64,000 nt of DNA, taken from NCBI GenBank assembly GCA_017416915.1, contig JAFQAN010000027.1, forward strand, positions 62,001-126,000, given 5' to 3'. Below, piece by piece: positions 51,818 through 59,997 of this stretch (position 1 is its first letter; the number at the start of each line of letters is the position of its first letter). Position numbers and translations under genes: made by a program. Source of the stretch: Alistipes sp. (GTDB taxonomy: Bacteria > Bacteroidota > Bacteroidia > Bacteroidales > Rikenellaceae). Under the pieces are notes generated by a model that saw only the letters and a program-made list of their open reading frames with translations, made no database searches and was not told the DNA's origin.

Positions 51818-52759
51818 ATGGCAATCCACAAAATCAAGTTCTTTGCAGGTCGAGGCTCTCGTTACCTTGCTGAGAAGATTGCCGCCGAGTATGGCATTAC
51901 GCTCGGCGACTCTGATGTGTTGCAGTTTAGCGATGGCGAGTTCCAGCCTTGCTTCAACGAGTCGATTCGTGGCTGCACGGTCTTTATCATTCAATCGACG
52001 TTCCCACCCTCGGACAATCTGATGGAGCTTCTTATGATGGCCGACGCTGCACGCCGTGCCTCGGCACACCAGGTTATCGCCGTTATCCCCTACTTCGGCT
52101 GGGCGCGTCAGGACCGCAAGGACCGTCCTCGCGTACCTATCACGGCACGTCTGGTTGCCAATATGCTCATTGCAGCAGGTGTTCAGCGCGTGATGACTAT
52201 GGATTTGCACGCAGACCAGATTCAGGGCTTCTTCGACCTACCCGTCGATGCTCTCTACGCAAGCGGCATCTTCGTCCCATACATCCAGAAGCTGGCTATT
52301 CCCGACCTCTCTATTGCAGCCCCCGATATGGGTGGTGCCAAGCGCGCATCGTCGTACGCAAAGCACTTCCAGGCACCTATCATCATCTCGCACAAGGAGC
52401 GCGCTAAGGCAAATGTCGTTGGCAGTATGACCGCCATTGGCGAGGTTGAGGGTCGCAATGTCATCATCGTCGATGATATGATTGACACGGCTGGTACTAT
52501 CTGTATGGCAGCCAATATGCTTATGGAGCGTGGCGCTAAGAGCGTCCGCGCCGCCGTAACACACCCCGTGCTTTCGGGTAAGGCTTACGACCGCATCAAT
52601 GAGAGTGCTATTCAGGAGGTTATCACCACCGATACCATTCCTTTGAAGCAGACCGAGGACCTGTCGAAGTTCACGGTGCTGAGTGTTGCTCCTATCTTCG
52701 CAGAGGTTATCGAGCGAGTACATAACTACAAGTCGATTTCGTCGATATTCTATCGTTAA
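51818..52759 (+). CDS. prs: Ribose-phosphate pyrophosphokinase
   Basis: 313 residues, full-length class I PRPP synthetase. Motifs: FSDGEFQPCFNESIRG, NLMELLMMADAARRASAHQVIAVIPYFGWARQDRKDRPR, DLHADQIQGFF and the PRPP loop NVIIVDDMIDTAGT. It makes PRPP for nucleotide, His and Trp synthesis. It is followed directly by composite element 6. Confidence 0.97.
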   Translation: MAIHKIKFFAGRGSRYLAEKIAAEYGITLGDSDVLQFSDGEFQPCFNESIRGCTVFIIQSTFPPSDNLMELLMMADAARRASAHQVIAVIPYFGWARQDRKDRPRVPITARLVANMLIAAGVQRVMTMDLHADQIQGFFDLPVDALYASGIFVPYIQKLAIPDLSIAAPDMGGAKRASSYAKHFQAPIIISHKERAKANVVGSMTAIGEVEGRNVIIVDDMIDTAGTICMAANMLMERGAKSVRAAVTHPVLSGKAYDRINESAIQEVITTDTIPLKQTEDLSKFTVLSVAPIFAEVIERVHNYKSISSIFYR

Positions 52760-52766
52760 AAGCTGA

Positions 52767-53090
52767 CTTGATGTGATAAGCCGCAATCTGCGGCACATCC
52801 CTAAAAGTAACACCCCTCGGGCTGTACGTTTTAGTACTATCCCGAGGGGTACTCTTTTGCGATGTACCACATCTTGCGCCAAGATGTCTCGCACGGCTGA
52901 GAACGCCTGAGAATGCCTGGGAATGCCTGAGAACGCCTGAGAACGCCTGTGTTTTTTCGTCGTCTCGTCGTCTCGTCGTCCCGTGGTCTCGTGGTCCCGT
53001 AGTCTCGTAGTCTCGTAGTCTCGTAGTCCCGTAGTCCCGTTGTCTCGTCGTCTCGTGGTCCCATCATCCCATCGTCTCGCAGTTCTGTCG
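52767..53090. repeat. Composite element 6 (reverse orientation)
   Basis: Begins eight bases after the prs stop with CTTGATGTGATAAG (52767-52780) and ends with CTTGCGCCAAG (52873-52883). The hairpin pairs ACCCCTCGGG (52812-52821) with 52841-52850 around CTGTACGTTTTAGTACTAT, the exact reverse of the usual loop. The 10-bp array (52894-52950, CTGAGAACGC) and the 8-bp array (52957-53090, GTCTCGTA/GTCCCGTA) follow in reverse complement, so the whole module order is inverted relative to elements 1, 4 and 5. The rest up to 53216 shows nothing. Confidence 0.87.
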
Positions 53091-53216
53091 TTCCGCAACG
53101 CACCCTGCCATTATTAATCGTTCGCACCACCCCTTGCGCCACCCCGCTCCTACTATCTGCCAACTACTATCCGCAAAAAAATATGTCTCGACGATACAAC
53201 TTTCAAAAAATTTGCA

Positions 53217-53253
53217 TACCTTTGTCTTAACAATTTTGTTAAACAATCTTGTT
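53217..53253 (+). promoter_or_regulatory. Promoter and double palindromic operator of the TetR-exporter operon
   Basis: TACCTTTG (53217-53224) is the -7 box. Directly behind it lie a perfect 16-base palindrome-type repeat TTAACAATTTTGTTAA (53227-53242, arms TTAACAA/TTGTTAA) and an adjoining AACAA-TC-TTGTT (53242-53253). Two sites of one half-site sequence over the transcription start are typical of autoregulated TetR operators. Confidence 0.75.
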
Positions 53254-53266
53254 ATATCGCAAAATT

Positions 53267-53893
53267 ATGGACAAACAAGAACGCCAAAACAAAGAGAGTG
53301 AGATACTTGCAGCAGCCGAGCAAGAGTTTATCGCAAAGGGTTACGACGGCGCCCGCACCACATCCATCGCACAAGCAGCGGGCGTAACACACGCTATGCT
53401 CCACTACTACTTCCGTACCAAAGAGCAGCTTTTCGAGCGCATCGTGGATGAGAAATTCCGCGTTATGTCGCAATCTATGTTGGCAGTATTTGGCGACCCT
53501 AACCTACCGATTTTGGAGCGCATAAAGGGCGGCATCGAGGCACACTTCGACTACATCGCTGCAAACCCAGAGCTGCCGCGATTTGTAATCAACGAGATTA
53601 TCACACGCCCCGAGCGTTACGAGTTGCTACATCGCCACGCCGGCGTCATCGTGAGCAACATCTACGACAACCTTCAACGCGAGATTGATGCCGCCGCCGA
53701 GCGAAAGGAGATTGAGAGGCTCGATATACGTATGCTCTTTATAAGTATTATGTCGCTCAACATCTTCACATTTGTTGCCTACCCGTTTATGCAACCGATA
53801 ATGGGCGCTCTTATGGCAGACCGCAACAAATTCTTAGAAGAGCGCAAGCGAGAAAACATTGAGACAATAATGCGAAGAATAAAACGACAATAG
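53267..53893 (+). CDS. TetR/AcrR-family transcriptional regulator
   Basis: 208 residues from ATG 53267 (a TTG at 53249 lies inside the operator and is rejected). The N-terminal HTH spans about 12-55 (ILAAAEQEFIAKGYDGARTTSIAQAAGVTHAMLHYYFRTKEQLFERIV), and the C-terminal helical domain resembles CecR-type regulators next to YbhGFSR exporters. It is probably a repressor of its own operon; the inducer is unknown. It lies three bases before the TolC-type gene. Confidence 0.92.
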   Translation: MDKQERQNKESEILAAAEQEFIAKGYDGARTTSIAQAAGVTHAMLHYYFRTKEQLFERIVDEKFRVMSQSMLAVFGDPNLPILERIKGGIEAHFDYIAANPELPRFVINEIITRPERYELLHRHAGVIVSNIYDNLQREIDAAAERKEIERLDIRMLFISIMSLNIFTFVAYPFMQPIMGALMADRNKFLEERKRENIETIMRRIKRQ

Positions 53894-53896
53894 AGA

Positions 53897-55174
53897 ATGA
53901 AACGACTACTATTAGTAATCACATCGTTGCTCGGCGTGGCAACGCTCAGCGCACAAACGCTCGACCAATGTCGGCAGATGGCACGCGAGAACTACCCCGA
54001 GATAGCACAATACGACCTTATTGCGCGCACCGAGCAGTACAACCTATCGAACGCCGCGCGAGCGTGGATACCGCAGCTTTCGCTCTCGGCGCAGGCTACC
54101 TATCAGTCGGCAACGCCCACCTACCCCGAGGCATTTGACGCCATCCTTAGCGCCAACGGTATAGATATGGCGGGCATACGCCGCGACCAATACAAGGTGG
54201 CGTTGGACGTATCGCAGACAATATGGGATGGCGGCCAGTCGAAGGCAAATCGCACGTTGGCGGAGGCAGAGGCAGCCGAGCAGCGCAGCGCGGTGGATGT
54301 ATCGCTCTACGACCTAATGCAGAGGGTCGATAATCTCTACTTCGGCATACTGCTACTCGACGAGCGCGTTGCGATGACCGAGGCGTTGATAGGCGTCTTG
54401 GAGAGCAATCTTCGCCGTATGCAGAGCTACTTAGACAACGGCGTAGCGATGCAGTCCGACGTCGATAACATCGAGGCAGAGCTTCTATCGGCGAAGCAGA
54501 CGCTTGGCGAGGTGGAGGCATCACGAGCGAGCTATCGTCGTATGTTAGAGATATTTATAGGCGAGCCGCTGAACGACACACAGCTGTCGCGTCCTGCAAT
54601 GACAGAGGTTAAATCGCGCACATCGGCACGTCCCGAGCTCGACCTCTTCGAGGCACGCGAGGGTCGTATCGCCGCACAGCGTCGCGCCATAAACAACTCA
54701 GTTATGCCACGCTTTGCCGCCTTTGCACAGGGCTACTACGGCTACCCGGGGATGGATATGTTCAAGAGTATGGTATCGCCCGAGTGGTCGCTCAACGCGA
54801 TGGTGGGCATACGTATGTCGTGGAACATCGGGGCGTTCTACACCAAGCGCAACAACCTCGAAAAGCTCAACGCTCAGGAGGCACAGATTGCCATTCAGCG
54901 CGATGTTTTCCTCTTTAACAGCCGTATGCAGACCGCCGAGGAGGATGGCGAGATAGCTCGTCTGAAAGAGGCTTTGGAGGAGGATGACCGCATCGTCGAG
55001 CTACGCCGAAACGTGCGTATGGCGGCAGAGTCGAAGCTCGAAAATGGCGTAATCGACGCCACCGACCTACTGCAAAAAATCAGCGACGAGACACGTGCAA
55101 CAATAAACCGAAGCACACATCAAATCGAGTTACTAAGAGCTGTATATCAACTTAAACACACACTCAACCAATAG
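53897..55174 (+). CDS. TolC-family outer-membrane efflux protein
   Basis: 425 residues. Signal peptide ends LSAQ (about 20). The family's duplicated coiled-coil/barrel plan is visible: LDQCRQMARENYPEI, IPQLSLSAQATYQ, VSQTIWDGGQSKANRTLAEAE (first half) and YYGYPG, GIRMSWNIGAFYTKRNNLEKLNAQEAQI (second half), with a heptad-rich C-terminal helix. It forms the outer-membrane duct of the exporter. It is followed after three bases by the fusion protein. Confidence 0.94.
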   Translation: MKRLLLVITSLLGVATLSAQTLDQCRQMARENYPEIAQYDLIARTEQYNLSNAARAWIPQLSLSAQATYQSATPTYPEAFDAILSANGIDMAGIRRDQYKVALDVSQTIWDGGQSKANRTLAEAEAAEQRSAVDVSLYDLMQRVDNLYFGILLLDERVAMTEALIGVLESNLRRMQSYLDNGVAMQSDVDNIEAELLSAKQTLGEVEASRASYRRMLEIFIGEPLNDTQLSRPAMTEVKSRTSARPELDLFEAREGRIAAQRRAINNSVMPRFAAFAQGYYGYPGMDMFKSMVSPEWSLNAMVGIRMSWNIGAFYTKRNNLEKLNAQEAQIAIQRDVFLFNSRMQTAEEDGEIARLKEALEEDDRIVELRRNVRMAAESKLENGVIDATDLLQKISDETRATINRSTHQIELLRAVYQLKHTLNQ

Positions 55175-55177
55175 AGT

Positions 55178-56062
55178 ATGAAAAAGCTAATCTATATCTT
55201 CGCCATCGCGCTCCTTGCGGCGTGTGGCGACAGCGCAAAGTACGATGCGCAGGGAACATTCGAGGCCACCGAGGTAGTTATCTCGGCAGAGGCAACAGGC
55301 AGGATACTAAATTTCGACATCGAAGAGGGTATGACGCTCACGGCTGGCGACGTCGTGGGTGCTATCGACAGCATACAGCTACACCTGCAACGCGAGCAGC
55401 TTGTGGCACAGCAGACAGCGCTTCTCGGCTCACGTCCCGACATTCAGAAGCAGGTAGCATCGCTGCGTGAGCAGATATCGAAGCAGCGCGACGAGCTCGA
55501 ACGTACCGAGAATATGTTGCGTGATGGTGCCGCCACCACGAAGCAGCGCGACGACATCGAGGCGCACATCCGCCTATTGGAGAGCCAGCTCGACGCCACG
55601 CTATCGACCCTGAATAAGAATACGACGACCATAAACAACAACGTAGCGGCGTTGAAGGCACAAATTGCAGCCCTCGACGACCGCATCGCCAAGTGCAGCA
55701 TACTCTCGCCCGTAGGCGGCACTGTGTTGGTTAAGTATGCCGAGGCGGGCGAGTTCGCAACGGCAGGTAAGCCCCTGATGAAGGTTGCCGACCTTAACAA
55801 CATCTTCCTGCGCGCCTACTTCACCTCGGAGCAACTCTCCTCAATCAAGCTCGGCGACAAGGTTACCGTGACAGCCGACTTTGGCGAGGACGAGCGTTAC
55901 GACTACGAGGGCGAGATAACGTGGATAGCAACCGAGAGCGAGTTTACACCCAAGAATATACAGACTGCCGAGTCGCGTGCAAATCTTGTCTATGCCGTGA
56001 AGATTGCCGTGAAGAACGACGGACGCCTTAAAATAGGTCTTGCGGGCGAGGTAACACTATAA
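55178..56062 (+). CDS. HlyD/EmrA-type periplasmic fusion lipoprotein
   Basis: 294 residues. Lipobox LLAAC (Cys16). Biotinyl-lipoyl-like half-motifs flank a long coiled coil: GTFEATEVVISAEATGRILNFDIEEG (about 27-55), alpha-hairpin about 70-175 with heptads (QIQKQVASLREQISKQRDELE-type), then ILSPVGGTVLVKYAEAGEF and a beta-barrel domain. It bridges the inner-membrane ABC transporter and the TolC-type duct. It resembles YbhG in size and gene order. Confidence 0.93.
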   Translation: MKKLIYIFAIALLAACGDSAKYDAQGTFEATEVVISAEATGRILNFDIEEGMTLTAGDVVGAIDSIQLHLQREQLVAQQTALLGSRPDIQKQVASLREQISKQRDELERTENMLRDGAATTKQRDDIEAHIRLLESQLDATLSTLNKNTTTINNNVAALKAQIAALDDRIAKCSILSPVGGTVLVKYAEAGEFATAGKPLMKVADLNNIFLRAYFTSEQLSSIKLGDKVTVTADFGEDERYDYEGEITWIATESEFTPKNIQTAESRANLVYAVKIAVKNDGRLKIGLAGEVTL

Positions 56063-56064
56063 AG

Positions 56065-56964
56065 ATGAACGCAATAACGATAGATAACCTGTCGAAGAGT
56101 TACGGCAAGGTAAAGGCACTCGACGGCATATCGTTCGAGGTGCATCGTGGCGAGCTGTTTGGACTTATCGGTCCCGACGGCGCAGGCAAAAGCACTCTGT
56201 TTCGTCTTCTTGCGACGTTACTCAACGCCGATTCGGGCAATGCCCTCATTGATGGTTACGACATCGTCAAACATTATCGCGAGATACGCTCACGCATAGG
56301 CTATATGCCAGGGCGCTTCTCGCTCTACCACGACCTATCGGTCGAGGAGAACCTCAACTTCTTCGCCGCACTCTTTGGCGTGAAAGTCGAGGAGTCATAC
56401 GACCTCATAGCACCCATATACAGCCAGATAGAGCCATTCCGCAAGCGTCGTGCAGGCAAACTATCGGGAGGTATGAAGCAGAAACTCGCCCTGTCGTGTG
56501 CGCTGATACACCGCCCGAGCGTGTTACTCTTGGACGAGCCTACGACGGGCGTTGATGCCGTATCGCGCAGCGAGTTTTGGGATATGCTCCGAGGACTTAA
56601 AGAGCGCGGCATAACCATCCTTGTATCGACACCATATATGGACGAGGCGTCGCGCTGCGACCGCATAGCCCTCTGCAACGAAGGGCGCATACTCGGCATC
56701 GACACCCCCGAGGGTATCGTTCGAGGCTTCGACGCGCCACTATACGGCATTCGCGCAAAGAGGATGTTTAAGCTATTGGAGGCGGCACGTAGCGCCGAGG
56801 GCGTCGTGGATTGCTACCCCTTTGGCGAGTATCACCACCTCGTTACGGACAACAGCTTCTCAGAGGAGCGCTTCGCCGAGCAGATGCACACGTTCGAGGG
56901 GCTATGTATCGAACGCTTAGAGCCAACAATCGAGGATATGTTTATTAAACTGATGAAACGATGA
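56065..56964 (+). CDS. ABC transporter ATP-binding protein (YbhF N-half-like)
   Basis: 299 residues. Walker A GPDGAGKST (36-44), Q-loop region YMPGRFSLYHDLSVEENL, signature LSGGMKQKLALS, Walker B VLLLDEPTTGVD, H-loop replaced by STPYMDEASRC (Ser-Thr-Pro where His is usual in other ABC proteins). GPDGAGKS and PGRFSLY are typical of the first half of YbhF. The last 80 residues form a C-terminal extension. It ends by ATGA overlap with the second ATPase gene. Confidence 0.93.
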   Translation: MNAITIDNLSKSYGKVKALDGISFEVHRGELFGLIGPDGAGKSTLFRLLATLLNADSGNALIDGYDIVKHYREIRSRIGYMPGRFSLYHDLSVEENLNFFAALFGVKVEESYDLIAPIYSQIEPFRKRRAGKLSGGMKQKLALSCALIHRPSVLLLDEPTTGVDAVSRSEFWDMLRGLKERGITILVSTPYMDEASRCDRIALCNEGRILGIDTPEGIVRGFDAPLYGIRAKRMFKLLEAARSAEGVVDCYPFGEYHHLVTDNSFSEERFAEQMHTFEGLCIERLEPTIEDMFIKLMKR

Positions 56965-57710
56965 GCGACACTCAACAAATAGTCATATCGGTACGCGACC
57001 TAACCAAGCGCTTTGGAGAGTTTACCGCCGTGGATAGAATATCTTTCGACGTCGCACGAGGCGAGATTTTCGGCTTCTTGGGTGCAAACGGCGCGGGCAA
57101 AACAACGGCGATGCGTATGTTGTGCGGTCTTAGCTACCCCACCGACGGCAGTGGTACAGTGGCAGGCTTCGACGTTAGGCGCGAGGGCGAGAAGATAAAG
57201 CGACATATCGGCTATATGAGTCAGCGCTTCTCGTTATACAACGACCTCACCGTATGGGAGAATATGCGCCTCTTTGGCGGCATCTACCGCCTCACAGACA
57301 GCCAGATAAAGAGCCGTTCGGAAGAGTTGCTCTCACGCCTCAACTTCCTCGACGAGCGCAACACGTTGGTAGGCGCTCTGCCGTTGGGCTGGAAGCAGAA
57401 GTTGGCATTTGCCATCGCCACGATACATCGCCCCGAGGTAGTATTTTTGGATGAGCCCACGGGTGGCGTCGATCCCGTTACGCGCCGCCAATTTTGGGAG
57501 CTTATATACGAGGCTGCCGAGGCGGGAACGACAATTTTCGTCACCACACACTATATGGACGAGGCGGAGTACTGCTCGCGTGTGTCGATAATGGTTGATG
57601 GCGAGATTCGCGCTCTGGACACCCCTGCGCGTCTCAAAGAGCAGTTCCACGCCGAGAGTATGGACGAGGTATTTCGCACCTTAGCGCGTGGCGCACAAAG
57701 AGCAGAGTAA
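56961..57710 (+). CDS. ABC transporter ATP-binding protein (YbhF C-half-like)
   Basis: 249 residues. Walker A GANGAGKTT (41-49), YMSQRFSLYNDLTVWENM, degenerate signature LPLGWKQKLAFA instead of LSGGQ, Walker B VVFLDEPTGGVDP, H-loop VTTHYMDEAEYC. This LPLG[FW]KQ signature is usual for the second half of YbhF. The two halves, fused in E. coli, are separate genes here. It likely works as a heterodimer with the first ATPase. Three bases precede the permease gene. Confidence 0.93.
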   Translation: MSDTQQIVISVRDLTKRFGEFTAVDRISFDVARGEIFGFLGANGAGKTTAMRMLCGLSYPTDGSGTVAGFDVRREGEKIKRHIGYMSQRFSLYNDLTVWENMRLFGGIYRLTDSQIKSRSEELLSRLNFLDERNTLVGALPLGWKQKLAFAIATIHRPEVVFLDEPTGGVDPVTRRQFWELIYEAAEAGTTIFVTTHYMDEAEYCSRVSIMVDGEIRALDTPARLKEQFHAESMDEVFRTLARGAQRAE

Positions 57711-57713
57711 CGT

Positions 57714-58808
57714 ATGAGACACAACTTTATATCATTCGTAAAGAAGGAGTCGCTGCACATCCTGCGCGACAAGCGCACGATGCTTATCGTGATGCTTATC
57801 CCCGTCGTGCTGATGATACTCTTCGGCTTCGCTATATCTACCGAGGTGAACAACGTAAATGTCGCCGTGGTAGCACCGAACCGCACCGATAGCGTAAGCG
57901 ACGCTGTGGATAGACTTGCGCACAACGACTACTTCACCTTCAAGGGCTACATCGCAGCCGACGACATAGACACCCTTCTGCGTCGTGGCGACGTGGGCGC
58001 CGTGGTACTCTTCGACAGCGACTACGACCGCCTCGCTGCGGACCTTGCGGCGGGCATAGAGTCCCGCCCCGCGATACAGCTTATCGTCGATGCCTCGAAC
58101 GTGAACACCGCAAGCTCGGCAACCGCCTACTTGCAGAGCATACTGCTCGGCACCGCCACAGCGCAGTCTATGTTCGAGACACGTATGCTCTTCAACCCGC
58201 AGATGAAGTCGGCATACAACTTCGTACCGGGCATTATGGGTCTTATATTTATATTGGTGTGCGCAATGATGACCTCCGTATCTATCGTCCGCGAGAAGGA
58301 GATGGGAAGTATGGAGGTGCTGTTAGTGTCGCCCGTGCGCCCCGTGAAGATTATCCTTGCCAAGATGATACCCTACTTCGCAATATCGTGCATCGTACTG
58401 ATAATGATACTGCTCTTGGCGCGCTACCTGCTCGACGTACCTATGTCGGGCGGTGTATGGGGCATATTCTCGCTGTCGCTGCTCTACCTGCTTCTGTCGC
58501 TGTCGCTCGGACTGCTCGTCTCGACCATAGCACGTACGCAGATGGCGGCACTGCTGGTGTCGGCGATGGTGATGATGATGCCTATATTGATGCTCTCGGG
58601 TATGCTCTTTCCTATCGAAAACCTGCCCAAGTTCTTCCAAGTGGTGTCGAACATAGTGCCGGCGCGCTGGTATATAGATGCGGTGCGCAAGATGATGATT
58701 CAGGGTATGCCCATCGTGGCGGTATGGAAAAACTGCGTGATACTGCTCTCTATGACCGTGGTGCTGCTCGGCGTATCGCTCAAAAAGTTTAACGACAAAT
58801 TAGAATAG
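57714..58808 (+). CDS. ABC-2 type permease 1 (YbhS-like)
   Basis: 364 residues. An N-terminal membrane segment (about 22-42, LIVMLIPVVLMILFGFAIST) is followed by a large periplasmic domain (about 45-170) and five C-terminal membrane segments starting FVPGIMGLIFILVCAMMTSVSIVREKEMGSMEVLLVSPV (conserved ABC-2 REKExGTxExLLVSP motif). With permease 2 it forms the inner-membrane channel. Substrate unknown; relatives export cations, antibiotics or lipid-like compounds. Confidence 0.94.
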   Translation: MRHNFISFVKKESLHILRDKRTMLIVMLIPVVLMILFGFAISTEVNNVNVAVVAPNRTDSVSDAVDRLAHNDYFTFKGYIAADDIDTLLRRGDVGAVVLFDSDYDRLAADLAAGIESRPAIQLIVDASNVNTASSATAYLQSILLGTATAQSMFETRMLFNPQMKSAYNFVPGIMGLIFILVCAMMTSVSIVREKEMGSMEVLLVSPVRPVKIILAKMIPYFAISCIVLIMILLLARYLLDVPMSGGVWGIFSLSLLYLLLSLSLGLLVSTIARTQMAALLVSAMVMMMPILMLSGMLFPIENLPKFFQVVSNIVPARWYIDAVRKMMIQGMPIVAVWKNCVILLSMTVVLLGVSLKKFNDKLE

Positions 58809-58811
58809 GCT

Positions 58812-59915
58812 ATGCGCACATTCCGTTTTCTACTGCAAAAAGAGTTCTTGCAGATACGTCGCAACTCGTTTCTTCCGAAGCTCATCATCGCCTTTCCTCT
58901 GATGGTGATGCTACTGATGCCGCTGATTATGACTATGGACGTGCGCAACGTGAATGTCGCCGTGGTGGATAGAGACCGTAGCACCACCTCCTCACGCATA
59001 ATATCGCACTTTGGCGCCTCGGAATACCTTACGCCCGTGCTTACCACCTCGCTCTACGAAGAGGCTCTTGCAGCGTTGGAGCGCGGCGATGTGGATGTCA
59101 TCGTGCAGATTCCCGACAACTTCGAGCGTGAGTTGTCGAGCACCACCCCCGAGCGCATAAGCCTCGCCGCCAACGCCGTGAATGCCACAAAAGGTGGTCT
59201 CGGTATGCAGTACGTGGTGCAGACCATCGCACATACACTCACCGAGCTACGTGGCGAGAGCCTTCCCGTCGTTAGGTCGGAGCTCGTCACCGTCGAAAAC
59301 CGCTACAACCCCACGCTCAACTACCGCCACTATATGATTCCCGCGCTGATGATTATCCTCTTCATCCTTGTCTGCGGTTTTCTGCCCGCGCTGAGTATCG
59401 TCGGCGAGAAGGAGAGCGGCACTATCGAGCAGATAAACGTAACACCCATATCGCGCTTGCAGTTTACCTTGGCGAAGCTCGTACCGTACTGGATAATAGG
59501 TCTGTTTGTGGTATCACTCGCAATGGTCGTGGCTCGCCTCGTCTATGGCTTGGCACCCGTAGGGTCAGTAGGTACGATATACTTAGGTGCGCTGCTCTTT
59601 ATTCTCACAATTTCGGGTTTCAGCCTCACGATAGCCAACTTTTCGGAGACGATGCAGCAGACGATGTTTGTGATGTTCTTCTTTATAATGATTTTTATGC
59701 TGATGAGCGGTCTGCTGACACCCATCGACTCTATGCCCGTGTGGGCGCAGCGCTTCACACTGATACTGCCACCCCGCTACTTTATAGAGGTGCTGCGCTC
59801 GGTATATCTCAAAGGTGCGACGATTGTGGACCTATGGTCAAATTTCGCAGCCCTCGGCGGCTTTGCCATGGTATTTAACACCCTTGCCGCCCTGACCTAT
59901 AAGAAACAGGCGTAG
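58812..59915 (+). CDS. ABC-2 type permease 2 (YbhR-like)
   Basis: 367 residues with the same plan as permease 1: N-terminal segment (about 28-45), periplasmic domain, YMIPALMIILFILVCGFLPALSIVGEKESGTIEQINVTPISR and four further segments. The two permeases are clearly paralogous. Last gene of the TetR-TolC-HlyD-ATPase-ATPase-permease-permease operon, in which every gap is three bases or an overlap. Confidence 0.94.
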   Translation: MRTFRFLLQKEFLQIRRNSFLPKLIIAFPLMVMLLMPLIMTMDVRNVNVAVVDRDRSTTSSRIISHFGASEYLTPVLTTSLYEEALAALERGDVDVIVQIPDNFERELSSTTPERISLAANAVNATKGGLGMQYVVQTIAHTLTELRGESLPVVRSELVTVENRYNPTLNYRHYMIPALMIILFILVCGFLPALSIVGEKESGTIEQINVTPISRLQFTLAKLVPYWIIGLFVVSLAMVVARLVYGLAPVGSVGTIYLGALLFILTISGFSLTIANFSETMQQTMFVMFFFIMIFMLMSGLLTPIDSMPVWAQRFTLILPPRYFIEVLRSVYLKGATIVDLWSNFAALGGFAMVFNTLAALTYKKQA

Positions 59916-59961
59916 CGTAACGAACTTTTTGACTGCTGGACAACGGGACAACTATCTAAAA

Positions 59962-59993
59962 AAAGGAGTAACACCCTGCGGTATTACTCCTTT
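59962..59993. terminator. Bidirectional rho-independent terminator
   Basis: AAAGGAGTAACACC-CTGC-GGTATTACTCCTTT, with A run before and T run after, lies between the convergent permease 2 and yidC genes. One pair (C-A) is mismatched. Just before it, GACAACGGGACAAC (59939-59952) resembles two units of the 8-bp repeat, possibly a remnant. Confidence 0.85.
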
Positions 59994-59997
59994 CTTA

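Noticed and set aside
52238..53098. Long minus-strand open frame after and inside prs
   Set aside because: It combines the 8-bp array with the antisense of prs; prs is certain in this region.
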